A stretch of 64,000 bases of DNA, taken from the NCBI RefSeq assembly GCF_017745675.1, contig NZ_JAFLJM010000016.1, forward strand, positions 52,533-116,532, in the 5' to 3' direction. Position 1 is the first letter of the stretch, and every line of letters starts with the position of its first letter. The stretch comes from Alkalihalobacillus sp. BA299 (GTDB lineage Bacteria > Bacillota > Bacilli > Bacillales > Bacillaceae_F). A program made the position numbers and the translations under genes. Shown piece by piece: positions 25,154 to 33,341 of the stretch. The notes below the pieces were generated by a model. It ran no database searches and had not been told where the DNA came from. It saw only the letters and a list, made by a program, of their open reading frames with translations.

Positions 25154-25591
25154 GTGGATTTGAAATATAGAGAAAAAGGCATATGGAAAACAACAGGAGT
25201 ACAATGGTTAGGATTAGCTCTCCTTAACATCATATGTATCCTATTCATTATAACGATGGGGGTTAGTACATTAACACTTATAGTAGCTCTTATTATTGGG
25301 TGTAACGTTGTCCTTAGTGTTATTATTGGGACCTATTATTTACGTTTAACAGATATTACATATATTCAGCTTGAAAATGATATGCTTTTAGTACATAAAG
25401 GCATTATCAGACTGAAGAAAAAAATAAACTATCATGATATAGAAGAAAGTAGAATAAGTGAAAACAAACTGATTCTCATTTTAACAAGTGGAAAAGAAAT
25501 CGAAATTAATCTGGATCTATTAAAAATTAAAGATTTTGATAAACTGAATATCAAATTAAGTGAACATGTGGAAGTTCGAAAAATTAACTAA
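25154..25591 (+). CDS. Small membrane protein with PH-like C-terminal domain
   Basis: The protein has a short basic N-terminus, two hydrophobic helices (about residues 20-65 with LALLNIICILFIITM and IVALIIGCNVVLSVII) and a cytosolic beta-rich tail (ITYIQLENDMLLVHKGIIRLKKKINYHDIEE...). The tail has the look of a bacterial PH domain. The function is unknown. GTG 25154 is proposed because GGGGAG lies 9 bases upstream; ATG 25145 is in frame but abuts that site. Confidence 0.6.
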   Translation: MDLKYREKGIWKTTGVQWLGLALLNIICILFIITMGVSTLTLIVALIIGCNVVLSVIIGTYYLRLTDITYIQLENDMLLVHKGIIRLKKKINYHDIEESRISENKLILILTSGKEIEINLDLLKIKDFDKLNIKLSEHVEVRKIN

Positions 25592-25826
25592 CTATCTCAA
25601 ATAATCGGAGCGCTTAACAGCCAAAAGCAAAATTGTTTTAAGGAAAATAGAAAATGTGGGATTGGTGTTACCCACTAATAAATGGGATTATGAACAAGAA
25701 ATGGTCATTTTATTGTGAATGGGTTAGTCGTTAATAATGAGGAATAGCCTATTGTAAGGTATGATTGTATATTCATAAATAAGGATTGGTTTATGAGAGA
25801 TTTAATTTGAGATTCTAAGAGGTTCT

Positions 25827-26201
25827 TTAATAGTCTATTCCACGTGATAATCGCTGAATTTCGGTTTCTACAGCATAAACTTGTTTATTCAGTACTGCCG
25901 TTTTTGCGTCAACATGATCAATAATACGATCTGTAAACTCCCCAAGGCTATTTACTATATTTTTTTGCATGGTTTCTTGCCCTTTTTCTAATTGCTCTTG
26001 CCTGTGCTCTAACCTTGTTTGATGTTGTTCGAGACTCTCTTGACGCTGCTCTAAACGTATAATTCCTTGTTCTAAATTTTTCTGCCCTTTTTCAATACTT
26101 TTTTGTCCTTGTTCTAATTTATTTTGTCCCAATTCTAAACCACCTAAACGATGATCGACTTGTTTAAGTGTATTTAAAATTTGTTTTAAAGTTTCTTCCA
26201 T
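25827..26201 (-). CDS. Coiled-coil protein with LEQGQ-type heptad repeats
   Basis: The 124-residue protein is almost entirely one coiled coil. From residue 20 to about 75 it repeats LE(Q/K)GQ(K/N)xxE units at 7-residue spacing (LELGQNKLEQGQKSIEKGQKNLEQG). It ends with a helix containing IIDHVDAKTAVLNKQVYAVETEIQRL. Similar short Gln/Glu coiled-coil proteins are common in Bacillus, and no function is assigned. The start at 26201 follows GGAGGTGAT; the frame is open upstream but has no ribosome binding site there. Confidence 0.7.
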   Translation of the reverse strand: MEETLKQILNTLKQVDHRLGGLELGQNKLEQGQKSIEKGQKNLEQGIIRLEQRQESLEQHQTRLEHRQEQLEKGQETMQKNIVNSLGEFTDRIIDHVDAKTAVLNKQVYAVETEIQRLSRGIDY

Positions 26202-26353
26202 TTCATCACCTCCATGATATATTTTATCATGGAGGTGGAATGATTGGCTTAAATTACTCAAAATTAATATAACTTTTACAAAATATTATAAATAAACCCT
26301 AATTCATGTGCTTGTTTAATCAAAATTATTTTAGCATATAAAAAAAACATTGG

Positions 26354-26623
26354 TTATTGATGCTTTAAAAAAATTTCTTTAGATTTTCTCCGCATTTTTC
26401 GCAATGCTCTCTGCAAAAATACTTTTACATCTTTATGAGTTTTTACAGGTTCATATGTCGTTTCAAATAGCTCGGCTCTAATCGGATATTGCTCACCATT
26501 TGCTTCAGTTATCAAATAATCTCCAGGCAGACCCTTCACTGTTCCTTCGGCTGTTTCTATTGTTATTGGTCTCGTAATTTTAACCGCTTCGACGAGAACT
26601 GGTATTTTTCTATATTTTGGCAT
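26354..26623 (-). CDS. PGDYG-type small protein
   Basis: The 89-residue protein has MPKYRKIPVLVEAVKIT followed by KGLPGDYLITEANGEQYPIRAELFETTYEPV. This is the arrangement of small bacterial and phage proteins sharing the PGDY motif. It then ends with a basic helix (FLQRALRKMRRKSKEIFLKHQ). The function is unknown. GGAGGGATTTT precedes the ATG. I see no other phage genes nearby. Confidence 0.7.
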   Translation of the reverse strand: MPKYRKIPVLVEAVKITRPITIETAEGTVKGLPGDYLITEANGEQYPIRAELFETTYEPVKTHKDVKVFLQRALRKMRRKSKEIFLKHQ

Positions 26624-27015
26624 AAAATCCCTCCTTTCGATTTATTAAAAAGCATCTTTCGAAAGTTGAGAGCTTGTGAATGGAAGACCTAATTTTACAT
26701 AAACAGAATGATTACTGAGAAATTAATATTAGGAATGAAACAACTAATTCCGAAGATGCCAATGAAAGTAGCTGAGGAGTAAGACTATTTTCACCTTATA
26801 ACAGGGTGGGTACCTACTAACTTAACTTTATCGTATGCAGCATGTCAGCTAAATGTGACAAGGTCAATTCTATTATACTGATATTTCTGCATCTATTTCG
26901 ACGTTACTTAAAATGACTCTATTAATTTAGTAATATCAGGTGTGACTGATCATTAGTTAAGTCCGAATGTTCCTGGGTCAAAAAAATCAATTGAATGTAT
27001 TCTATAAAATATTAG

Positions 27016-27043
27016 TTGCATAAAAGTTTGATTCATATATAAT
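27016..27043 (+). promoter_or_regulatory. Sigma-A promoter of GntR/ABC operon
   Basis: TTGCAT, 16-base spacer, TATAAT. Confidence 0.55.
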
Positions 27044-27071
27044 AATAACTGTAATATGATAAATAGTACAG

Positions 27072-27094
27072 TTAGTAATCGTAGTACGTACTAA
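27072..27094. promoter_or_regulatory. GntR-type operator candidate
   Basis: TTAGTA...TACTAA is an inverted repeat. It encloses the 12-bp palindrome TAGTACGTACTA (27082-27093), placed just downstream of the promoter. Autoregulation by the YtrA-type GntR protein is likely. Confidence 0.5.
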
Positions 27095-27129
27095 GTAACA
27101 TTAAAAAGCTTCCTAGAAAGGAGGAAGTC

Positions 27130-27519
27130 ATGTTTCAATTAGACATTCGTAGTCGAAAGCCGATCTATGAACAATTAGTGGAAAAACTAAAAGAGTTGAT
27201 AATTCATGAGGTATTTCTGCCTGATCAACAACTACCATCAGTAAGAGCTTTAGCTCAAGAATTGACCATTAATCCTAATACGATACAAAAGGCTTACCGT
27301 GAGTTAGAGCATCAAGGATACATATACTCGATTCCAGGTAAGGGGAAATTTGTGGCCCCTCAATCAGAAACGACTAATGATGAAAAGGTGAAAAAGATGA
27401 AACAAGAATTAATTAAGCTTTTATCTGAAGCTATGTATCTTGGTATGAAGAAAGATGACCTTCTATCTCTTATTGCGATCGCTGAACAATCAGTGAAAGG
27501 GGGAGAAAAACGTGATTAG
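27130..27519 (+). CDS. GntR family regulator, YtrA type
   Basis: This 129-residue regulator starts with the winged helix of the GntR family (PIYEQLVEKLKELIIHEVFLPDQQLPSVRALAQELTINPNTIQKAYRELEHQGYIYSIPGKGKFV). It has only a short helical tail for dimerisation, which defines the YtrA subfamily linked to ABC transporters. It probably represses its own operon through the palindrome at 27072-27094. GGAGGAAG precedes ATG 27130. It overlaps the ABC ATPase gene by 8 bases. Confidence 0.92.
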   Translation: MFQLDIRSRKPIYEQLVEKLKELIIHEVFLPDQQLPSVRALAQELTINPNTIQKAYRELEHQGYIYSIPGKGKFVAPQSETTNDEKVKKMKQELIKLLSEAMYLGMKKDDLLSLIAIAEQSVKGGEKRD

Positions 27520-28411
27520 TGTAAAAAATATTCGCAAAGAATTTGAAAGTGTCGAAGCAATAAAAAACTTAAACCTACAAATTTCAAGAGGTTCGATATA
27601 TGGACTTCTTGGCTCAAATGGTGCAGGGAAGACGACATTATTAAAAATGATCTCTGGCATTTATAAACAAGATTCTGGTGAAGTACTGATCGATGGTGAG
27701 CCTATTTTTGAAAATGTGAAGCGGAAACAATCGATTATCTTTTTAGCGGACTCATTGTTCTTTTTTCCTAATACGACGATCAAGCAAGCTGCAGATTTTT
27801 ATAAAAGTATGTATATGAATTGGAACGAGGAACGTTTTCAAAGATTACAAGAAGTATTTCCAATTGATGTAAATAAGAAAATCCACCGACTATCTAAAGG
27901 GATGCAGCGCCAAGTAGCCTTTTGGCTTGTCCTATCGACGATGCCAGAAGTGCTTATTCTGGACGAACCACTTGATGGACTAGATGCTGTGATGCGGAAG
28001 AACGTAAAAAATTTACTGATTCAAGATGTAGCTGAACGAGAAATGACGATCATGATTTCATCACATAATCTGCGTGAAGTGGAGGATCTTTGTGATCAAA
28101 TAGGGATATTGCATCAAGGTGAGCTTATGATTGAGAAAGACTTAGACGATTTAAAGTCTGATATTCACAAAATTCAAGTCGCGTTTAAATATGAATTGCC
28201 TCCAATCTTTTTACACGGCTTTGATGTTTTATTTAAAGAGGAACGAGGAAGTGTACGCTTGTATATTGTAAGGGGGAATGAAGAAAAAGTAACTTCTCAT
28301 ATTCAATCTTTCCACCCGGCTATATTTGATGTATTACCATTAACGCTTGAAGAAATTTTTATTTATGAAATGAGGGATGTCGGCTATGCTATCGAAAACA
28401 TTATCGTTTAA
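27512..28411 (+). CDS. ABC transporter ATP-binding protein
   Basis: The 299-residue ATPase has Walker A GSNGAGKTTLLKM, signature LSKGMQRQVAFWL (the usual LSGGQ is LSKGM), Walker B EVLILDEPLDGLD and switch His (ISSHNLREVE). It resembles the BcrA/YtrB-type ATPases paired with YtrA regulators, used for drug or peptide efflux. The start is GTG 27512, overlapping the GntR stop. Its membrane partner, encoded next, is truncated, so the transporter may not work. Confidence 0.9.
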   Translation: MISVKNIRKEFESVEAIKNLNLQISRGSIYGLLGSNGAGKTTLLKMISGIYKQDSGEVLIDGEPIFENVKRKQSIIFLADSLFFFPNTTIKQAADFYKSMYMNWNEERFQRLQEVFPIDVNKKIHRLSKGMQRQVAFWLVLSTMPEVLILDEPLDGLDAVMRKNVKNLLIQDVAEREMTIMISSHNLREVEDLCDQIGILHQGELMIEKDLDDLKSDIHKIQVAFKYELPPIFLHGFDVLFKEERGSVRLYIVRGNEEKVTSHIQSFHPAIFDVLPLTLEEIFIYEMRDVGYAIENIIV

Positions 28412-28721
28412 CCGTGGTATTTTCCTTCAAGATTTAAGAAGCGTCGGCTGGGTCGGGATTGCATATTTTTTGTGCTTGCTGTTTGCATTACCTCTACAGC
28501 TTATCATGGCCTATACAAGAGATGGACATGAACACCATTTTTTTTCACAAACCAATACAACTACGAGTTTATTTTCAATTTCTACTGAGTTTCAAATGTT
28601 TTTAATGTTTTTAATGCCCGTTTTACTATCGATATTTATCTTTCGCTATATCATTAAAAGAAAATATTCTTTGACAGAACCTGTTATTTTTGCTTTTATT
28701 AATATACGTATTCTTACTTAA
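28386..28721 (+). pseudogene. ABC permease, truncated after first ~100 residues
   Basis: The frame overlaps the end of the ATPase gene and encodes an N-terminal permease portion: FNRGIFLQDLRSVGWVGIAYFLCLLFALPLQL (first helix), an exposed segment, and MFLMFLMPVLLSIFIFRYI (second helix). Permeases of such operons normally continue for several hundred residues with more helices. Here the sequence runs into LTEPVIFAFINIRILT and stops, and pssA follows about 110 bp later. I read it as a deletion-truncated gene. Confidence 0.65.
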
Positions 28722-28830
28722 AATTTTAATTCAACTCAAATTTTACACCTTAACTTAATAAGAATATAGTTCTTTTAACAAAATGCTTAGATGGTTTAAA
28801 AAATTTACTCTATGTTGTGTGGTGACAAGA

Positions 28831-29523
28831 ATGCGATTTACGAAAAGCATCCCGAACCTTTTTACATTAGGAAATTTATACTGTGGTTTCCTATCAATCG
28901 GGTATGCAGCTAGTGGACAGTATAAAAACGCTGCCATTTTGATCCTTATTGGAATGATGTTAGACAGCATGGATGGAAGACTCGCAAGAATGTTAAAAGC
29001 AGACAGTACTTTAGGAAAAGAGTTAGATTCCTTAGCGGACATAGTTACATTTGGTGTAGGGCCGTCATTTTTAGTGTATTATACATATTTTTATCAGTTT
29101 GGTTTGTTAGGATTTATGGTAGCTGGATTATTCCCGTTGTTTGGAGCATATCGCTTAGCAAGGTTTAATATAAGTACCAAATCTTCTATGAATTATTTTA
29201 TTGGCGTTCCGATTACAGCTGCGGGTGGAATTTTAGCCATCCTCACTCTATTTGGAGATCTCATTCCAAATATTATTACAACGGTAGTATTTACAGCACT
29301 GTGCTTTTTAATGGTGAGTAAATTAAGAATTCCGAGTTTAAAAGAAGTACCTCTTCCAAAATACGGAACAATTGTAACGATCTTTTTGGGTTGTGCACTA
29401 TTTGTGATTTATAAGGGCTTTTATGGGCAATTTCCCTATCTTATTTATATTGCTACACCGTTATATATTGCTTATGTTACGTATCGGTTTGTGAAAGGAA
29501 AGAACAAAAAGGATATTGACTAG
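28831..29523 (+). CDS. pssA: CDP-diacylglycerol-serine O-phosphatidyltransferase
   Basis: The 230-residue membrane enzyme makes phosphatidylserine from CDP-diacylglycerol and serine, the precursor of phosphatidylethanolamine. The CDP-alcohol phosphatidyltransferase motif DG(x)2AR(x)8G(x)3D(x)3D is complete (DGRLARM...GKELDSLAD, near residues 50-72), and several helices follow. The N-terminus FTKSIPNLFTLGNLYCGFLSIGYA is typical of Bacillus PssA. ATG 28831 follows GTGGTGA; an upstream in-frame ATG at 28783 lacks a site. No psd gene follows. Confidence 0.93.
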   Translation: MRFTKSIPNLFTLGNLYCGFLSIGYAASGQYKNAAILILIGMMLDSMDGRLARMLKADSTLGKELDSLADIVTFGVGPSFLVYYTYFYQFGLLGFMVAGLFPLFGAYRLARFNISTKSSMNYFIGVPITAAGGILAILTLFGDLIPNIITTVVFTALCFLMVSKLRIPSLKEVPLPKYGTIVTIFLGCALFVIYKGFYGQFPYLIYIATPLYIAYVTYRFVKGKNKKDID

Positions 29524-29572
29524 ATTCAAAAAAGCTAACGTCAAAATAATGACGTTAGCTTTTTTGAATCTA
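29521..29572. terminator. 23-bp hairpin starting at the pssA stop codon
   Basis: A perfect 23-bp stem (29521-29543 with 29550-29572), loop AAATAA. A and T runs within the arms make it active on either strand. The left arm begins with the TAG stop codon itself. Confidence 0.9.
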
Positions 29573-29783
29573 GTCTAAAAAACAACAAAATTACGTGAGA
29601 GCTAAGCACTAGTAATAAGCCTTGCTTTAAACCCAGCCTGAAAATCGTCGTCTTGTAGTAACGTCTATATAACGGACACCGTTTGCATCTCAATTTCTAA
29701 AAACTTTAAACAGTTAATTCATATTTAGTTCATATTCGTGTGCTATTATTTAATTTACCATATGAAAAAAGGTGAGGATTTGT

Positions 29784-29942
29784 ATGAAATCGTTAGAAAA
29801 AGCAAATGAGAAATCAAATGGAAGTATGAAAAATGTAAATTCCATTCAACAGATTGTCAGTAATCTTATTAAACAAGGAATAAATGCATCTATTGTCCGA
29901 AAGCCGGCAAGTATAAGCTTCATCATACCGGATGGGAACTGA
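29784..29942 (+). CDS. Small protein, 52 aa
   Basis: ATG 29784 lies 6 bases after AAAAAGGTGAGG. The 52-residue product starts with a charged helix (KSLEKANEKSNGS), continues VNSIQQIVSNLIKQGINASIV and ends SISFIIPDGN. The second half looks like a helix-strand-strand unit. The family is not recognised. Its stop codon is directly adjacent to the stop of the convergent gene, with no intervening base. Confidence 0.55.
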   Translation: MKSLEKANEKSNGSMKNVNSIQQIVSNLIKQGINASIVRKPASISFIIPDGN

Positions 29943-30302
29943 TCAATGTCTATCACTTTTAGAGTGAAAAGATATGAACTTATTGTTGCTTTGTAAAAGT
30001 TTCTCAATCATTTCTTGAATTAACTTATCTCCATTATTAGTTTTAGGAATGAAATCATATTGATCGTTGTTTTCAGCATCTTTTTGATAGGTAATTTGCA
30101 TATGACGATTATCCGCAATAAGCCAATTCTTCTCATTTAATCGATTGAAAATTATATCGACTTCAAGAAGCGTTCCCATTTCATGAATAAATTCATCGTA
30201 AATTAGTCCATAAGAACCGTCATGTTCCTCTTTCATGATATGTTTTGCATATGGGCTCTCCATATAAAATTTATGCTGTACTAGTAGCGTTTTCTTTTCC
30301 AT
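29943..30302 (-). CDS. Hypothetical protein, 119 aa
   Basis: A soluble protein with no recognised family. It has alternating strands and helices (TLLVQHKFYMESPYAKHIMKEE, YGLIYDEFIHEMGTLLEVDIIFNRLNEKNWLIADNRHMQITYQKD), then a Lys/Ser-rich tail. GGAGAAGGTGGC precedes the ATG. It abuts the 52-aa gene stop-to-stop and is divergent from the bicarbonate permease gene. Confidence 0.65.
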   Translation of the reverse strand: MEKKTLLVQHKFYMESPYAKHIMKEEHDGSYGLIYDEFIHEMGTLLEVDIIFNRLNEKNWLIADNRHMQITYQKDAENNDQYDFIPKTNNGDKLIQEMIEKLLQSNNKFISFHSKSDRH

Positions 30303-30394
30303 ATTTATGCCACCTTCTCCAAGTATGTCATTCCCTTAGTTTAACTTTAAAATGAAACATACATTCTTAAAATAAAAAGATCCTAATTTTTGTT

Positions 30395-30423
30395 TTGTAA
30401 ATAAAAGGTATGAGTTTTATAAT
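30395..30423 (+). promoter_or_regulatory. Sigma-A promoter of the SbtA-like gene
   Basis: TTGTAA, 17-base spacer, TATAAT, about 65 bp before the start codon. Confidence 0.55.
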
Positions 30424-30487
30424 ACAATACGATAAAATTGGATACTTTAAGTAAAGTAGAAAGATGTTGGGGAAAGAGGTGAAGCAA

Positions 30488-31477
30488 GTGGAATTGATCT
30501 ATGAAATTGCCTATACCAATTTATTATCTCCGATGATCTTATTTTTTTTAATTGGAATAATAGCTGTCATTGTTAATTCTGATTTGAAAGTACCGACTGC
30601 TTTTTATACAGGTTATACGATGATTATTCTTTTAACCATTGGAATTAAAGGCGGGGTTGAACTAAGAAGTGTAACGTTAGTTGATATGGTACCGACTATT
30701 ATAACTGCGATCTTACTAAGTGTAACGATGTTTGGTATTTCATACTTGGTTGTAAAGGGATTATTTAAGTTTTCAATAACTGATACTATTGCGATTGCTG
30801 CTCACTATGGTTCGGTTAGTGCCGTAACCTTTATTGCAGGGTTAGCATTTTTAGAAAAGGTTGGTGTTTATTATGAACCGTATATGTCTGCAATCCTTGT
30901 CATTATGGAAGGGCCAGCCATCGTATTAGCTATCATCCTTTATAAAATCATATCTCAGAAACAAGGTGACGGAAGTTCTAATCAAGAAGCTAGTTTAAAG
31001 CATGTTGTTAAAGAGGCTTTTTTTGGAAAAAGTATTTTTCTTTTATTAGGTGGTATTTTTATAGGATATGTTGCTCACATTGATGGACTAGCTCAAATTA
31101 GACCATTATTCGGGGATTTATTTTATGGAATTCTATGTATTTTCTTACTTCATATGGGGATGGTTGCGACACTCAGTATTCGACAAATCAGCAACGTGAA
31201 GCTAGTATCGTTTCTTTTTGCATTTCTATTACCTGTAATAGGAGGTACGATTGGAGTTATAACTGGTCAGTTCATTGGTTTGTCTTTAGGTGGTTCGGTA
31301 GTATTGGCGTTTTTAACAGGAAGTGCGTCTTACATAGCTGCACCTGCAGCTGTTGCTCAAGCGATACCTCAAGCGAATTCGGGAATATATATTGGGTCAG
31401 CTCTTGGATTAACACTTCCATTCAATTTAATTTTTGGGATTCCTTACTTTTATTGGCTGGCAAATTTAGTGTATTGA
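30488..31477 (+). CDS. Sodium-dependent bicarbonate permease (SbtA family)
   Basis: The 329-residue protein has about ten hydrophobic helices with the internal two-fold pattern of SbtA: TAFYTGYTMIILLTIGIKGGVELR and TDTIAIAAHYGSVSAVTFIAG in the first half, FLTGSASYIAAPAAVAQAIPQANSGIYIGSALGLTLPFNLIFGIP in the second. Cyanobacterial SbtA imports HCO3- with Na+. Bacillus members may do the same or carry another anion. GTG 30488 is chosen because GAAAGAGGTGA lies just before it, over ATG 30464. No SbtB-like PII gene is adjacent. Confidence 0.82.
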   Translation: MELIYEIAYTNLLSPMILFFLIGIIAVIVNSDLKVPTAFYTGYTMIILLTIGIKGGVELRSVTLVDMVPTIITAILLSVTMFGISYLVVKGLFKFSITDTIAIAAHYGSVSAVTFIAGLAFLEKVGVYYEPYMSAILVIMEGPAIVLAIILYKIISQKQGDGSSNQEASLKHVVKEAFFGKSIFLLLGGIFIGYVAHIDGLAQIRPLFGDLFYGILCIFLLHMGMVATLSIRQISNVKLVSFLFAFLLPVIGGTIGVITGQFIGLSLGGSVVLAFLTGSASYIAAPAAVAQAIPQANSGIYIGSALGLTLPFNLIFGIPYFYWLANLVY

Positions 31478-31533
31478 ATTCATAAAGAGCTTAAGAATAA
31501 ATAGTAAGAAAAAATCGAAAATATTAAATAGGA

Positions 31534-31561
31534 TTGACATATTTTATTTCAACTTTATAAT
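31534..31561 (+). promoter_or_regulatory. Sigma-A promoter of amino acid ABC operon
   Basis: TTGACA, 16-base spacer, TATAAT, about 60 bp before the binding-protein gene. Confidence 0.7.
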
Positions 31562-31621
31562 CTATTAACAGGCTATTCCGATTAAATAACTCAGGAATAA
31601 TAGAGAAAAAGGGGTTAGATC

Positions 31622-32527
31622 ATGATGAAAAAAATGGGGGTATTACTTTTCACACTAATGCTAATGATCATATTGGCAGCGTGTGGAGCTGCAGATGATG
31701 CACCTGCAGAAAATACAGAAGATGCAGGTGCTGAAAGCGGAGATACTGCTACGGAAGAAGAAGCAGATGAAGACACGTCTTGGACTGATGTAAAGGCAGC
31801 AGGAAAGCTAGTAGTAGGTACATCCGGAAACTACTCGCCGATTACATTTTATGACGAAAATAATCAATTAACAGGCTTCGATGTTGAGCTTATTCGTGAA
31901 TTAGGTGAGCAGCTTGGAGTCGAAGTGGAGTTTAGTACAATGGACTTTGATGGCATTTTACCTGCTTTACGAAATGGTCAAATAGACATTGCTGCAAACG
32001 ATTTTGCAATTACAGATGAGCGTAAAGAAACATTTGACTTTGTAATTCCTCATAAATATTCATACGGCTCAATCATTGTCCGTACAGAAGACGTTGACAA
32101 ATACGAATCAGCTCATGATTTAAAAGGGGTTAAGGTAGCATTAGGGTCTTTAACGAGTAATTATGCAATGTTTGCAGAAAATATTGGTGCTGATGGGGTT
32201 GCTTATGATGGTGGTGTAGATGCGATCCTACGTGACATTATTAATGGAAACCGGGATGCATATTTAAATGACCTACTTGTACTTAACCGTACACTTGATG
32301 AATTTGGCGATGATCGTCTTGCAGTTGCTGAGCAAGTGAAGTATCATGCGACTGAAAGTGCAATTATTATGCTAAAAGGAAGCACTTCATTAAAAGAGCG
32401 TTTAGATGAAGCGATGCAAGAGTTACTAGAGGATGGTACTGTTGCTAAATTGTCTGAAGAGTTTCTAGGTAAAGACGTATCGCAACCAGTGGACAGTTCA
32501 GAAGTCGTTAGTTTAGAGGGTAAATAA
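31622..32527 (+). CDS. Amino acid ABC transporter substrate-binding lipoprotein
   Basis: The 301-residue protein has a type II signal peptide with lipobox LAAC (near residues 18-21) and an acidic Ala/Glu/Asp-rich linker. The type 3 solute-binding fold follows (GKLVVGTSGNYSPITFYDENNQLTGFDVELIRELGEQLG, FDGILPALRNGQIDIAAN, DERKETFDF). It captures a polar amino acid or cystine-like ligand outside the membrane for the permease and ATPase encoded next. Two ATGs (31622, 31625) share one site. A hairpin after the gene probably reduces downstream expression. Confidence 0.92.
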   Translation: MMKKMGVLLFTLMLMIILAACGAADDAPAENTEDAGAESGDTATEEEADEDTSWTDVKAAGKLVVGTSGNYSPITFYDENNQLTGFDVELIRELGEQLGVEVEFSTMDFDGILPALRNGQIDIAANDFAITDERKETFDFVIPHKYSYGSIIVRTEDVDKYESAHDLKGVKVALGSLTSNYAMFAENIGADGVAYDGGVDAILRDIINGNRDAYLNDLLVLNRTLDEFGDDRLAVAEQVKYHATESAIIMLKGSTSLKERLDEAMQELLEDGTVAKLSEEFLGKDVSQPVDSSEVVSLEGK

Positions 32528-32534
32528 TATAAGG

Positions 32535-32547
32535 GGTGCCAGGCACC
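32535..32547. repeat. GGTGCC-A-GGCACC palindromic repeat
   Basis: A perfect 6-1-6 palindrome just after the binding-protein stop. The same core recurs at 48237-48275. GGTGnCnGGCACC sequences are dispersed in many Bacillus genomes. Confidence 0.5.
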
Positions 32548-32555
32548 TTTATGTG

Positions 32556-32590
32556 GAGGATGGCTTGACGCTGTTAAGTCAGCCTCTTTC
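32556..32590 (+). terminator. Intra-operon hairpin (attenuator)
   Basis: GAGGA/TCTTT and GGC.TGAC/GTCAGCC pair with two single-base bulges around loop GCTGTTAA. It lies between the binding-protein and permease genes, where partial termination would give excess binding protein. Confidence 0.55.
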
Positions 32591-32622
32591 TATTTCAGTA
32601 CATATTTAAAGGAGGTGTGATC

Positions 32623-33324
32623 ATGTTTGAATGGTTTAAGGAAATCAAATGGGAACACTTGTATGATCCTAAGTTGGCTATAGATTCATTACCTTTTTTA
32701 CTTGAGGGCTTAAAAATTACAATGATTATTGCCCTATTTAGTATGTTTTTTGCACTAATTATTGGTACTTTATTTGGTATCGCTCGAATGTCTACGTTCT
32801 GGTTTTTACGTTGGCCAGCTCGAATATATATTTCTTTTATGCGTGGAACACCGCTCCTAGTTTTTATTTTCATTTTATATTATGGTGTACCTGTATTGGG
32901 AGTTCAGTTTAGTAGTGCGATTGTTGCTGGTATTGTTGGAATTAGCTTGAATTTTGCTGCTTATATAGCGGAGGTGGTTCGTTCTGCCATCATGTCTGTA
33001 CCTCGTGGACAGTGGGAGGCTGCGGCATCATTGCAAATGGGGTATGTTCAAACGCTTTATCGAATTATTATTCCACAAGCAACACGAATAGCCCTCCCGC
33101 CAACTTTTAATATTTTCATGGATATTGTTAAGGGGACGTCTCTTGCATCAGTGATAACAGTACAAGAATTATTATATAGTTCTAGACTTGTTGCTGGACG
33201 TACATTTGACAGTATGACGATGTATATTACCGCAGCCCTTATCTATTGGATCGTGTGCATTGTTATTGGACATTTACAAGAAAGATTAGAAAAAAGGTAT
33301 AACCGATATTTAAGCCGACGGTAA
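32623..33324 (+). CDS. Amino acid ABC transporter permease (HisM type)
   Basis: The 233-residue inner-membrane protein has about five helices. It carries the polar amino acid permease signatures RGTPLLVFIFILYYGVP and AYIAEVVRSAIMSVPRGQWEAAASLQMG, the cytosolic EAA loop contacting the ATPase, followed by IIIPQATRIALPPTFNIFMDIVKGTSL. It forms the channel of the transporter. ATG 32623 follows AAAGGAGG by seven bases; a GTG at 32617 lies inside that site. Confidence 0.93.
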   Translation: MFEWFKEIKWEHLYDPKLAIDSLPFLLEGLKITMIIALFSMFFALIIGTLFGIARMSTFWFLRWPARIYISFMRGTPLLVFIFILYYGVPVLGVQFSSAIVAGIVGISLNFAAYIAEVVRSAIMSVPRGQWEAAASLQMGYVQTLYRIIIPQATRIALPPTFNIFMDIVKGTSLASVITVQELLYSSRLVAGRTFDSMTMYITAALIYWIVCIVIGHLQERLEKRYNRYLSRR

Positions 33325-33341
33325 AAGAGGTGAGTTAATCT

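Larger units (their letters stand above)
26624..27129. other. Gene-free interval before GntR operon
   Basis: No supported reading frame is visible in its first 390 bases. The last 120 bases carry the promoter and palindromic operator of the GntR operon. Confidence 0.5.

Noticed and set aside
26354..26623. PGDYG protein considered as a sign of a prophage
   Set aside because: No other phage genes, integrase or attachment repeats are near; the protein type also occurs on chromosomes.
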